A DNA stretch of 33,774 nucleotides from JAWLBW01 sp041687475 (GCA_041687475.1 JAWLBW010000009.1:1-33774), one strand, 5' to 3'; counted from the stretch's first letter, positions 17,079 to 26,727 are shown. Notes: generated by a model not told the origin, from the letters alone. Translations and numbers: made by a program.

Positions 17079-18239
17079 TCAGCTCCACTCCTGCATACCC
17101 AGAAACTTCAGATAACGCCCTTCGGGGAAGGTCAGAAGCACCGGGTGGTCGGCGCCGGCGCCGGCATCGTGAATGATTTGAAACCGGCGATCGACCTCTT
17201 CGGCCGCCCTGCGCACGATGGCCTGGAAATCGGCCGGGGTGACCCGCGAGGTGCACGAGGCGGTGCAGAAAATGCCGCCGGGTTCGAGCACCTGCATGGC
17301 GGCCACGTTGAGTCGATGGTAGGCCTTGGTGGCTCGCGGCAGCGAAGCGCGGCTGTGCGCAAGCGAAGGTGGGTCGAGAATGATGAGATCCCACCGCTGG
17401 CCCTGTTGCCGGGCACGCTTCAGAAAGTCGTATGCGTCTTCCTGGGCGCGGGTGTGTGCGTCGGCATCGAACCCGTTCAGTGGAAGGGCCCGGTCGAGCA
17501 TGTCCAGCGCGGGCCCCGCCACATCGACGCTGGTGGCGTGGGCGGCGCCGCCGGCCAGGGCCGCCAGTGTGAAGCCACCGGTATACGAGAACAGATTGAG
17601 CACGCGCCGCCCGGCTGCGCGTTGTCCGACCCAGCGCCGGTTCTCGCGCTGATCGAGAAAGAAACCGGTTTTCTGGCCGCTGAAGATGTCGACGCTCATG
17701 CGCACATCGTATTCGTACACGACGACTTCCGAAGGCGCTTCGCCGAAGAGCACGCGCGCACCGGTCTTCTCGCGAAGAAGCAGGCTTTTCACCTCGGGGG
17801 CCGTTTGTCGAACCGCCTCGGTCAGGGCCGGCAGCCAGCGTTGATAGGGGCCGTCGAGCTTGAGAACCGCAGCCGGCCCGTATACGTCGATGACGAAACC
17901 GGGCAGTCGGTCGCTTTCGCCGTTTACCCAGCGCCATGCATCGGTCACGCCCGGTACGCCCCAGCTGAAACGGTTCTCGCGTGCCTGCGCCAGCCTGGCG
18001 GCGAAGAACGACGCGTCTATGATCGTTCCGGGTGCGCCGAAGACACGCACGCTCAGATCGCCGTTCGGATCGGCCAGGCCCACGGCCAGCGGGGCGCCGA
18101 CCGCGTCGGTGAGCACGACCGGTTCGCCCGGCTCGACGGCCACGGCTCGTTCGAGGCCGTCCTTGAACACCCAGGGGTGGCCGCGGCGCACGCGATCGGC
18201 CGCGCCGGCCCGCAGCGCTGTGGGAGAATACTGGTGCAT
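17079..18239 (-). CDS. RlmI-like class I 23S rRNA (cytosine-C5) methyltransferase
   Basis: 386 aa from the ATG at 18239. The frame is open further upstream, but family members start shortly before the RRGHPWVF block, which fits this start. N-terminal PUA-like domain (residues about 1-80: RVRRGHPWVFKDGLERA, VVLTDAVGAPLAVG), linker domain with GLLLREK-like VKSLLLREKTGARVLFGE, then the methyltransferase fold: GQKTGFFLDQRENRRW, SAM motif RVLNLFSYTGGFTLAALAGG, DLIILDPPSLAHSR and CTASCTSRVTPADF. The family methylates C1962 of 23S rRNA in E. coli (RlmI); the exact target here is inferred. Diverges from the SDR gene at 18378. Confidence 0.92.
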   Translation of the reverse strand: MHQYSPTALRAGAADRVRRGHPWVFKDGLERAVAVEPGEPVVLTDAVGAPLAVGLADPNGDLSVRVFGAPGTIIDASFFAARLAQARENRFSWGVPGVTDAWRWVNGESDRLPGFVIDVYGPAAVLKLDGPYQRWLPALTEAVRQTAPEVKSLLLREKTGARVLFGEAPSEVVVYEYDVRMSVDIFSGQKTGFFLDQRENRRWVGQRAAGRRVLNLFSYTGGFTLAALAGGAAHATSVDVAGPALDMLDRALPLNGFDADAHTRAQEDAYDFLKRARQQGQRWDLIILDPPSLAHSRASLPRATKAYHRLNVAAMQVLEPGGIFCTASCTSRVTPADFQAIVRRAAEEVDRRFQIIHDAGAGADHPVLLTFPEGRYLKFLGMQEWS

Positions 18240-18251
18240 GTATACGTATAC
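18240..18251. promoter_or_regulatory. Perfect 12-bp palindrome at the methyltransferase start
   Basis: GTATACGTATAC is its own reverse complement and touches the start codon at 18237-18239. It also offers a -10-like TATACG on the minus strand, 5 nt before the ATG, so it could be promoter, operator or both. Confidence 0.45.
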
Positions 18252-18377
18252 GGAGAAAGAGACTCCGTTCAGCATAACCCACCCGAAACGCCCCGGCGAG
18301 TCTCGACACCCTGCGTCAATGCCGATTCGGCGGTGCGCTGATACAATGAGCGCTTCGGACTTGAGGAGACACACCTG

Positions 18378-19142
18378 ATGTACAAAGAGCTCTTTTCCCT
18401 CGAAGGCCGGGTTGCCGTCGTTACCGGTGGCGGTCGTGGTATCGGTAAGTCGATTGCCAAGGCCTATGCCGAATTCGGCGCCCACGTCATTATTGCCAGC
18501 CGTAAGATCGAAACCCTCATGGAAACCGCCGACGAGATTAAGGCGGCCGGCGGTAAGTGCGATCCGGCCGAGCTTCATATCGGGCGCCCCGAGCAAATCG
18601 AGTCGTTCTACCAGCTGGTGCAGGACAAGTTCGGCGGCTGCGACATTCTCGTGAACAACGCCGCCACCAACCCCCACTTCGGGCCCATGCACACGGCCAC
18701 GGCCGACATCTTCGACAAGACCATGCAGACCAACCTGCGCGGTTACTTTCTGATGGCCAAGCACGCAGCCGAGCAGATGGAGAAGAAGGGCAGGGGCAGC
18801 ATCATCAATTTCGGCAGCATCGGCGGCCTGCATGCCGGCCCCATGCTTGGCGTGTACGGCGTCTCGAAGGCCGGTGTCTTCCAGATGACGCGGCAGATGG
18901 CGCGTGAGCTTGGCCCGCTGGGCATTCGCGTAAACGCGATAGCTCCGGGGCTCATCAAAACCGACTTTTCGCGCGCCCTCTGGGAAAGTGAAGAAATTTT
19001 ATCGGTCGCCACGCAGGGCCAGGCACTGCAGGGTATCGGAAATACCGACGACCTGGTGGGTGCCGCGCTGCTGCTGGCGTCGGACGCCGGCCGGTTCATT
19101 ACCGGCACCGTACTGACCGTCGACGGCGGAGCGATGGCGTAG
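18378..19142 (+). CDS. Short-chain dehydrogenase/reductase (SDR family)
   Basis: 254 aa, a standard classical SDR. Cofactor motif VVTGGGRGIGKSIA (TGxxxGIG) at residues about 14-27, ILVNNAATNPHFGP (NNAG equivalent), catalytic Ser in INFGSIGG, YxxxK as YGVSKAG, and RVNAIAPGLIKTDF. NAD(P)-dependent oxidation or reduction of an alcohol or ketone; substrate not readable, although the C-terminal FITGTVLTVDGGAMA resembles beta-ketoacyl reductase and glucose dehydrogenase-like members. GAGGAG lies 9-14 nt before the ATG; TACAAT at 18341-18346 is a possible -10 element. Confidence 0.94.
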   Translation: MYKELFSLEGRVAVVTGGGRGIGKSIAKAYAEFGAHVIIASRKIETLMETADEIKAAGGKCDPAELHIGRPEQIESFYQLVQDKFGGCDILVNNAATNPHFGPMHTATADIFDKTMQTNLRGYFLMAKHAAEQMEKKGRGSIINFGSIGGLHAGPMLGVYGVSKAGVFQMTRQMARELGPLGIRVNAIAPGLIKTDFSRALWESEEILSVATQGQALQGIGNTDDLVGAALLLASDAGRFITGTVLTVDGGAMA

Positions 19143-19248
19143 CGTATTTTTCCGAACGGGGCCCGGTCGAAAGGCGGGCACCCGTGCGTTTCAGTGGTGC
19201 AGAGCGCACAGTGAAAGGTCAAGTGTAACCCGTTTCCCGGTATGGATC

Positions 19249-19830
19249 ATGGCCGAGTTTCAAGCCTTCGAACCGGATATCGAAGTCAACGGCGCCACCA
19301 TTCTGAGCGTCGTAAAGGGCGCCGCCGTTTTCGAGAACACGGCGCGAAAGTTTCTTGCCGACAATGGCCTTTCGAACGTCGAAGATTCGCCCGACACGTG
19401 GTATCCGCAGCAGGCATGGCTCGATACCTTCCGCGCGCTGAAAACGGTGGTGGGCAATCGAACCGTGTACCTGATAGGCAAGCGCATTCCCGAATCGGCA
19501 AGTTTTCCGCCCAGCATTCATACGATAGAAGACGCCCTTGCTTCCATCGACATCGCCTATCACATGAACCACCGGCGCAAGGGCCAGGTCATGTTCAACC
19601 CCGAAACGGGGCAGATGCTCGAGGGAATCGGCCACTACACGCTCAAGCTCGAAGGGCCGGGCCAGGCCACGGTAGTCTGCGACAACCCTTACCCCTGTGA
19701 ATTCGATCGGGGCATCGTCACGGCCATGGCCGAGCGGTTCCAGTCGCTGGCCGAGGTCACGCACGCCGAGGGCGACTGCCGTGAAAAACACGGCCAGTGT
19801 TGCGCCTACCGCGTGACGTGGAAAGCCTGA
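19249..19830 (+). CDS. Unknown protein with V4R/heme-NO-binding-like C-terminal pattern
   Basis: 193 aa. I do not recognise a close family. The plan resembles small-ligand domains of the V4R/HNOB group: a helical first half (VKGAAVFENTARKFLADNGL, AWLDTFRALKTVVGNRTVYLIG), a middle segment DALASIDIAYHMNHRRKG, then strands (GHYTLKLEGPGQATVVCDNPYPCEFDRGI, with breaks) and a cysteine cluster CREKHGQCCAYRVTW close to the C-terminus. In V4R domains a similar cysteine-rich C-terminal strand may bind metal or a small molecule. Start at 19249 lacks a good ribosome site. Stands 107 bp after the SDR and 180 bp before metK. Confidence 0.65.
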   Translation: MAEFQAFEPDIEVNGATILSVVKGAAVFENTARKFLADNGLSNVEDSPDTWYPQQAWLDTFRALKTVVGNRTVYLIGKRIPESASFPPSIHTIEDALASIDIAYHMNHRRKGQVMFNPETGQMLEGIGHYTLKLEGPGQATVVCDNPYPCEFDRGIVTAMAERFQSLAEVTHAEGDCREKHGQCCAYRVTWKA

Positions 19831-19902
19831 TACAGCTACCCACGCCTCGTACGCGCAATGGCGGGCTCGCGCTCAGTGGTCAAGCCCTGAAGCACTCATG
19901 AT

Positions 19903-19932
19903 TTGAAATTCAGGGGTGTCTGTCTATAGAAT
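19903..19932 (+). promoter_or_regulatory. metK promoter
   Basis: TTGAAA (19903-19908), 16-bp spacer, TATAGA (19925-19930, part of TATAGAAT). It gives a leader of about 74 nt before metK. The leader holds a CTCCCGGGAG palindrome and a T7 tract; I do not recognise it as any SAM riboswitch. Confidence 0.6.
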
Positions 19933-20010
19933 GATTGGTTACCGCTTTCTCCCGGGAGTCGGCGTCGCGATTTTTTTCCGGAGACAGCGCCACAGAGAGG
20001 CTGAACGTCA

Positions 20011-21186
<1,176 letters not shown>

Positions 21187-21214
21187 GGGCGCAAGGCAGA
21201 CCGGATATCTCGAC

Positions 21215-21301
21215 AAGGGGAGCCGTGAAGGCTCCCCTTCCTCTTCGGGGGACCCGTGAAGGGTCCCCCTTCGTGTTTGGGGGACCCTTCACGGGTCCCC
21301 C
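21215..21301. repeat. Hairpin cluster between metK and the sahR-like gene
   Basis: First hairpin: AAGGGGAGCC (21215-21224) with GGCTCCCCTT (21230-21239). Then a perfect 23-bp inverted repeat: arms 21247-21269 and 21279-21301, loop 21270-21278. Each arm is itself a 9-bp hairpin (GGGGGACCC-gtgaa-GGGTCCCCC and its reverse complement). No long T-run follows, so termination is possible but not classical. Confidence 0.85.
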
Positions 21302-21349
21302 TTCGTGCTTCCGGGGCACCTCCCGCTCGTACATCCGTACAAAACGTGG

Positions 21350-21373
21350 TATCATTCATCCGGATAGACGGAT
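21350..21373 (+). promoter_or_regulatory. Promoter and candidate operator of the sahR-like/ahcY operon
   Basis: TATCAT (21350-21355) is a likely -10 element. It is followed by the inverted repeat ATCCG (21358-21362), 6-bp spacer, CGGAT (21369-21373), placed over the expected transcription start and 3 bp before the ATG. This is a natural repressor site for the ArsR-family product of the gene itself. Confidence 0.55.
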
Positions 21374-21376
21374 TGA

Positions 21377-22324
21377 ATGACCGCCATACTCGAACACCTT
21401 TCATCGCTTTCAGACGGTACGCGCAGCCGGTTGCTTCTGCTTCTCGAAGGCCGCGAGCTTACCGTGTCGGAAATGTGCGCCGTGCTGCAATTGCCCCAGT
21501 CGACGGTAAGCCGGCACCTGAAGACCCTGGTCGACGGGGGCTGGGTCACGTCGCGCCGCGAGGCGACGAGTCGCTATTACACCATGCAGGCCCTGGGCGA
21601 CGAGCCCTCGCTGCGCCGCCTGTGGCGGGTCGTACGAGAACAGGTGGCGGCGCTGCCCGCGGCCGCCGAAGATGAGATTCGCCTGAAGGCCGTGCTCGAA
21701 GCGCGACGCACGCGCTCGCAGACCTTCTTTTCGACAGCAGCCGGCCAATGGGACCGCATGCGCGAAGAGCTATTCGGGCGTCATGTGCATCTGCTGGCAT
21801 TGCTGGGCCTGCTCGACCCCGACACGACCATCGGCGACCTGGGGTGCGGTACCGGTCAGGTAAGCGAAGCGCTTTCGCCCTTTGTGAAGCAGATCATTGC
21901 CGTCGACGAATCGAAGGCGATGCTCGATGCCGCCCGGGCACGGTTGGGTAAGCATGGTAATGTCGAGTTGCGCCGGGGCACGCTCGAGTCGCTTCCCCTC
22001 GAAGACGACGAACTCGACGCCGCCACCGCCTTTCTCGTTCTGCACCACTTGCCCCACCCGCGTCTTGCGCTGGCCGAAGTCGCGCGTGTCTTGAAGCCGG
22101 GCGGACGCCTTCTGATTCTCGACATGCTTCCTCACGACCGGCAGGAGTATCGCCGGCAGATGGGTCACGTCTGGCTGGGCTTCGAAGAGTCGCAGGTGCG
22201 GCAGGATCTAAAGGACGCAGGATTTTCGAACATCGGCTTCCAACCCCTTCCGCCCGACCCCGAAGCGAAGGGGCCGCGGTTGTTCGTCGCTTCGGCCGTG
22301 TGCGCGAAGCGCGCTTCCACCTGA
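21377..22324 (+). CDS. sahR: SahR-like regulator: ArsR helix-turn-helix fused to a SAM-methyltransferase-like domain
   Basis: 315 aa. Residues about 5-85 are a winged helix of ArsR type (LTVSEMCAVLQLPQSTVSRH, then LKTLVDGGWVTSRREATSRY). Residues about 130-310 are a class I methyltransferase fold: IGDLGCGTGQVSEALSPF (motif I), IIAVDESKAMLDAARARLG, FLVLHHLPHPRLALAEVARV, LKPGGRLLILDMLPHDRQEY. This two-part design beside metK and ahcY is that of SahR, a proteobacterial repressor that responds to S-adenosylhomocysteine. Here it would sense SAH in the methyltransferase pocket and release ahcY, whose start is 40 bp after its stop. A plain methyltransferase with an HTH is the alternative; the operator-like dyad at its start favours the regulator. 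Confidence 0.82.
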   Translation: MTAILEHLSSLSDGTRSRLLLLLEGRELTVSEMCAVLQLPQSTVSRHLKTLVDGGWVTSRREATSRYYTMQALGDEPSLRRLWRVVREQVAALPAAAEDEIRLKAVLEARRTRSQTFFSTAAGQWDRMREELFGRHVHLLALLGLLDPDTTIGDLGCGTGQVSEALSPFVKQIIAVDESKAMLDAARARLGKHGNVELRRGTLESLPLEDDELDAATAFLVLHHLPHPRLALAEVARVLKPGGRLLILDMLPHDRQEYRRQMGHVWLGFEESQVRQDLKDAGFSNIGFQPLPPDPEAKGPRLFVASAVCAKRAST

Positions 22325-22364
22325 TTTTTGGGCTGTATTTTTTCTGGATAAGGAGAACCCGAAC

Positions 22365-23861
<1,497 letters not shown>

Positions 23862-23865
23862 AAAA

Positions 23866-23917
23866 GGCCCGGAACCTTCACGAAAGGCTCGGAACCCCCG
23901 TGGTTCCGGGCCTTTTT
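23866..23917 (+). terminator. ahcY terminator with two alternative 5' arms
   Basis: GGCCCGGAACC (23866-23876) pairs perfectly with GGTTCCGGGCC (23902-23912), followed by TTTTT. A second, near-identical 5' arm GGCTCGGAACC (23886-23896) lies inside the loop and competes for the same 3' arm. Confidence 0.85.
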
Positions 23918-23918
23918 C

Positions 23919-23949
23919 AATCCTTAATCCGCAATCCCTTAATCCTTAA
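23919..23949. repeat. Heptamer array AATCCTT-type
   Basis: AATCCTT, AATCCGC, AATCCCTT (one base longer) and AATCCTT in succession from 23919. On the other strand the unit reads AAGGATT, close to the GGATTGA array at 17045. Confidence 0.75.
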
Positions 23950-24001
23950 GGGGGGCGCCCTTGATGTGGGTTGGATGCTGGTCACTCAGGTAACCCTTTT
24001 C

Positions 24002-24032
24002 TTGAACATTCGTGTCGCACCTGATATACAAT
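24002..24032 (+). promoter_or_regulatory. Promoter of the DinJ-like gene
   Basis: TTGAAC (24002-24007), 17-bp spacer, TATACAAT (24025-24032). Followed by an AGGAGG-like ribosome site (24041-24046) before the ATG at 24057. Confidence 0.75.
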
Positions 24033-24056
24033 GGCGGAATAGGAGGCGACTTCGAG

Positions 24057-24320
24057 ATGGCAGGGAAAACCGAAATGATCCACGCCCGTATTGAGCCGGC
24101 ACTCAAGCGGAATGTCGAAGACATTTTCGATAAGCTGGGGATTACCGCAACCGAGGCGATTCGAATGTTCTACCGCCAGGTTGAACTGCACAATGGACTT
24201 CCGTTTGCCGTACAGCTCCCCAACAAGCTTACCGCTGAGACCCTGCGCAAAGTTGAGGCCGGCGAAGACGTGCATGGCGCCAGCGATGCTGCCGACCTGT
24301 TCAAGAAGCTCGGGATTTGA
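24057..24320 (+). CDS. RelB/DinJ-family antitoxin, solitary
   Basis: 87 aa from the ATG at 24057, with AATAGGAGGCGA just upstream. N-terminal ribbon-helix-helix: EMIHARIEPALKRNVEDIFD and LGITATEAIRMFYRQVELHN, then GLPFAVQLPNKLTAETLRKV and a C-terminal toxin-binding-like helix SDAADLFKKLGI. This is the DinJ/RelB pattern. Such antitoxins repress their own promoter and neutralise a RelE/YafQ-type RNase encoded directly downstream. Here the next 176 bp contain no toxin ORF and no recognisable RelE/YafQ remnant. It may be an orphan antitoxin, a remnant or a partner of a toxin elsewhere. Confidence 0.87.
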   Translation: MAGKTEMIHARIEPALKRNVEDIFDKLGITATEAIRMFYRQVELHNGLPFAVQLPNKLTAETLRKVEAGEDVHGASDAADLFKKLGI

Positions 24321-24385
24321 GCGTTGCCTTTACAGCCCGCTTTTTTAGTTGTTCAAGGCAAGCCACGGTAAAAACGTTCAGCCCG

Positions 24386-24479
24386 TCTCCGGCCACCGGC
24401 CACAGGTCACAACCGCCTGCCCGTGCAACCGTTACCTTTCACCTCTCACCTATCACCCCGTCCGCCCGTGCTGCACGGA
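24386..24479. repeat. Dispersed repeat, copy 1, with heptamer arrays
   Basis: Contains GGCCACC-GGCCACA-GGTCACA (24391-24411), then ACCTTTC-ACCTCTC-ACCTATC (24434-24454), and the near-palindrome CCGTGCtGCACGG. The same elements recur at 26850-26940 with the hairpin moved in front of the ACCTCTC tract. Confidence 0.75.
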
Positions 24480-24496
24480 ATGGTATCCTGTAACCC

Positions 24497-25030
24497 ATGC
24501 ACCACGACCACTCGAATATCGTTCTCATCGGCATGCCCGGGGCCGGCAAAAGCACCGTAGGCGTGCTCCTGGCCAAACGGCTCGCCAAGAACTTCGTAGA
24601 CACAGATTTGCTCATTCAGTCGGCTGAAGGGCGTCCGCTGCAGGATATCGTCGACCATGACGGCTACATGGCTCTCCGTGAAATCGAAGAGCGGGTATTG
24701 CTCGGCATGACGGTCGAAAACCATGTCGTAGCCACGGGGGGAAGCGCCGCCTACAGCGATGCGGCCATGCGTCACCTCAAACGGAACGGGCTCGTCGTTT
24801 TCCTCGACATCAGCCTCGATTCCTTGCGCAGCCGCGTGCGCGACTACGACACGCGGGGAATTGCCCGCCGCCCCGACCAGAGCTTCGAAGACCTGTTTGA
24901 TGAACGCTTTCGCCTGTACTCGAAATACGCCGATATCGTCGTCGATGAGGAAAATCTCACGCCCGAAGAGACGGTCGAGCGCATTGTCACGGCGCTTCGC
25001 CGCGACGAGTCTGCAATTCGCAATCCCTGA
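24497..25030 (+). CDS. Shikimate kinase-like P-loop kinase
   Basis: 177 aa. P-loop LIGMPGAGKSTVGVLLAKRL (GxxGxGKST, residues about 12-20), FVDTDLLIQ with the substrate-contact Asp, REIEERVLL in place of FRxxE, VVATGGSAAY with the GG loop, and the lid region IARRPDQSFEDLFDERFRLY, with Arg residues near positions used to close over shikimate and ATP. The set supports a shikimate kinase or a close paralogue. It stands alone rather than beside aroB, and the FRxxE box is altered, so a different small-molecule substrate is possible. No ribosome site; TATCCT (24484-24489) is 7 nt before the ATG. Confidence 0.82.
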   Translation: MHHDHSNIVLIGMPGAGKSTVGVLLAKRLAKNFVDTDLLIQSAEGRPLQDIVDHDGYMALREIEERVLLGMTVENHVVATGGSAAYSDAAMRHLKRNGLVVFLDISLDSLRSRVRDYDTRGIARRPDQSFEDLFDERFRLYSKYADIVVDEENLTPEETVERIVTALRRDESAIRNP

Positions 25031-25105
25031 TTTCTGAAGGGAAGATTTCGTTCGAACTTGCGAAGGAATTCGGAGTGACCGAGGTAGCTTGTTGGTTGGA
25101 AGCCG

Positions 25106-25142
25106 GGCACCGCTTGTGCCTGCATTAGCGGAGTTGTAAAAT
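25106..25142 (+). promoter_or_regulatory. Promoter and candidate operator of the RHH-GNAT toxin-antitoxin operon
   Basis: TTGTGC (25114-25119), 17-bp spacer, TAAAAT (25137-25142). A GGCAC-cgctt-GTGCC inverted repeat (25106-25120) overlaps the -35 element and could bind the antitoxin. Only 7 bp lie between the -10 element and the ATG at 25150. Confidence 0.65.
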
Positions 25143-25149
25143 CAGCCAT

Positions 25150-25422
25150 ATGGCGAACGAAGAATCTCAGATTTCGGCGACCGTTTCACCGGCGACACGT
25201 GACCTGCTCGAGCGGTATGTGCGGGAAACCGGTAGAAACCCGGGGCATGTGGTCGAGCAAGCTCTTCTTCACCACTTGCAAGCCTTACAGGAGATTCCTG
25301 ATGAGGTGGTAATTCCACCCCGCCTTGTGCTCACCGAAGAATCCGGAATGGACCTTTTGGCCGAGCTTGAGAAGGGAAGCCCCTCGCAGGCGTTGCGCAA
25401 GCTGATGCGCGATGGAGATTAG
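25150..25422 (+). CDS. Ribbon-helix-helix antitoxin of a GNAT toxin
   Basis: 90 aa. Residues about 5-45 form a ribbon-helix-helix (SQISATVSPATRDLLERYVR, then ETGRNPGHVVEQALLHHLQA), which would dimerise on the operator. The C-terminal half (PPRLVLTEESGMDLLAELEK) is the likely toxin-wrapping region. Its stop overlaps the GNAT start by 11 bp, the standard layout for these pairs. It should repress its own promoter, probably more tightly in complex with the toxin. No Shine-Dalgarno precedes the ATG; promoter spacing suggests the transcript begins at or next to the start codon. Confidence 0.85.
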   Translation: MANEESQISATVSPATRDLLERYVRETGRNPGHVVEQALLHHLQALQEIPDEVVIPPRLVLTEESGMDLLAELEKGSPSQALRKLMRDGD

Positions 25423-25927
25423 GGCGCTCCTACCGACCGATGAGCGCTCGGCCTTTTCATCGGAAAACGCCGACATTGATCGGTTCGTTCACATCTACGC
25501 TGGGCAGAATCAGTTCAAACATTACCTCGGGGTCACTTACGTGGCCGTCGAGAATGGAACGATTTATGGCTTCGCAACGGTGGCGCCGGGCAATATCGAA
25601 GTCGATGGTTTGCCGGGCGATATCCAGCGGAAACTGCCCCGGTATCCACTTCCCGTGCTGCGGCTCGCACGTTTAGCTGTCGACCGCCGCTTTCGCGGGC
25701 GAGGAATTGGAACGCGCCTTCTTCGCTTTGTGTTGCGCCTGACCCTCCGAATGGCTGAAGACTATGGATGCGTCGGCTTGGTTATTGACGCAAAGTCCGA
25801 GTCCGTAGGGTTTTACTCTCAGATCGGTTTCATACGCTTGGCCACGGTGGCAGGCCATTCGCCGACCCGTACGGAATCCGTTCCGCTTTTCCTTTCAACG
25901 CGAGCAATTCAAGCCGCTTCTACGTAG
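25412..25927 (+). CDS. GNAT acetyltransferase toxin (TacT/AtaT-like)
   Basis: 171 aa. Acetyl-CoA-binding motif A is RLARLAVDRRFRGRGIGTRL (the RGRGIG loop, residues about 86-105), followed by a long helix and GFYSQIGFIRL with the conserved Tyr of the family. Toxins of this group acetylate the amino group of charged tRNAs and block translation. GNAT partners of RHH antitoxins are nearly always of this kind, and the 11-bp overlap with the antitoxin supports it. Target tRNA cannot be inferred. An ordinary GNAT enzyme is the less likely alternative. Confidence 0.87.
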   Translation: MEIRALLPTDERSAFSSENADIDRFVHIYAGQNQFKHYLGVTYVAVENGTIYGFATVAPGNIEVDGLPGDIQRKLPRYPLPVLRLARLAVDRRFRGRGIGTRLLRFVLRLTLRMAEDYGCVGLVIDAKSESVGFYSQIGFIRLATVAGHSPTRTESVPLFLSTRAIQAAST

Positions 25928-25985
25928 AAGGCTTTTCCTCGCGTTACGCTGCGGTTTCTCGACGCGAAATAACCCGCACGGCCCG

Positions 25986-26474
25986 TCAATCCTTGACGAT
26001 GCGAAGTGCCGGTCGACCCTTTCCGGGTACGGGAGAGGGGCGGTCGTCGTCATCGCCGTCGGCTTTGGGGGCGGCCGCGGGCGCCGGTCGGAGCAGACTT
26101 TCGTCGGGGCGCTTTTCTTCCGAAGACTTGTCTGTGGCACCGGGCGCCGGTTCCGGGGGGAAGCTGAGGGCCTGGCCGCTTTCTTCGGGATAAATGGCGA
26201 GAATCGAGCGCACCGGCAGGTAAACCTTCTGGGCCACGCCGCCGAAGCGGGTGCTGAAGGTCACGGCCTCGTTGTCCATTTCGAGGTTGCGCACGGCGCG
26301 GGGGGTCACGTTCAGCACGATCTGGCCGTTGCGCACGTGTTCGCGGGGCACGGCTACATCGTCGCCGGTGGCGTCGACGAGCAGAAACGGCGTCCACCCG
26401 TTATCGACGATCCAGTCGTAATAGGCACGCAGGAAATAGGGCTTGATGGGAATACCGGGTTGATTCGCGTCCAT
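25986..26474 (-). CDS. sspB: SspB, ClpXP specificity-enhancing factor
   Basis: 162 aa from the ATG at 26474; the open frame extends 29 codons further, but alignment with E. coli SspB (which starts just before RRPYLLRAFYEWL) fits this one. Substrate-binding domain residues about 5-110: PIKPYFLRAYYDWIVDNGWT, GQIVLNVTPRAVRNLEMDNE and FSTRFGGVAQKVYLPVRSIL. A long flexible acidic/proline linker (about 110-152) follows. The tail GRPALRIVKD is the ClpX-docking XB motif. It binds ssrA-tagged proteins and hands them to ClpXP. sspA, its usual neighbour, is not here. TATCCT (26481-26486) lies 6 nt before the ATG. Confidence 0.95.
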   Translation of the reverse strand: MDANQPGIPIKPYFLRAYYDWIVDNGWTPFLLVDATGDDVAVPREHVRNGQIVLNVTPRAVRNLEMDNEAVTFSTRFGGVAQKVYLPVRSILAIYPEESGQALSFPPEPAPGATDKSSEEKRPDESLLRPAPAAAPKADGDDDDRPSPVPGKGRPALRIVKD

Positions 26475-26592
26475 CCTTACAGGATAACGAATCGACGCGC
26501 CTTGGTACAGTGCAGGGATAAGGTCGCGCTCCGCGCCCATTCGTTCCTGAAGAGCATTCAACAGGAGATCGCAGGGCGCGCAGAGGGTGCCT

Positions 26593-26687
26593 GCTTGAAA
26601 CAGGGGATGTTGCGCTTCCCCCCGGCGCGTATTTTATCTTCTATTGCGTCAGGTCGCCCCGGTAGCTGAAAGGGCGACCGGGTAACA
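26593..26687. repeat. Unrecognised ~95-bp element, copy A
   Basis: Shares the order GAAAC..GGGATGT..TGCGCTTCCCCC..ATTGCGTC with copy B and ends in the stem GGTCGCCC (26652-26659) / GGGCGACC (26672-26679) around the loop CGGTAGCTGAAA. The stem is a perfect 8 bp. Confidence 0.75.
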
Positions 26688-26693
26688 CTGCGT

Positions 26694-26727
26694 GGGATAC
26701 ACGGAGACGCAGAGCCGCAGAGGGGTT
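26694..26727. repeat. Octamer-period tract GAGACGCA-GAGCCGCA-GAGGGGTT
   Basis: Preceded by GGGATACACG. A close relative lies at 10991-11023 (GGGGATACACT, then GAGGCGCA-GAGACGCC-GAGGGAGC). Both follow a GGCGACCG sequence. The tract separates copies A and B of the 95-bp element. Confidence 0.7.

Noticed and set aside
22325..22364. SAH riboswitch before ahcY
   Set aside because: Only 40 bp separate the regulator and ahcY, too short for the known SAH aptamer; control is better explained by the regulator.
24321..24496. Decayed RelE/YafQ toxin after the DinJ-like gene
   Set aside because: All three frames give short, stop-broken peptides without any RelE/YafQ feature; the stretch is better explained as repeats.
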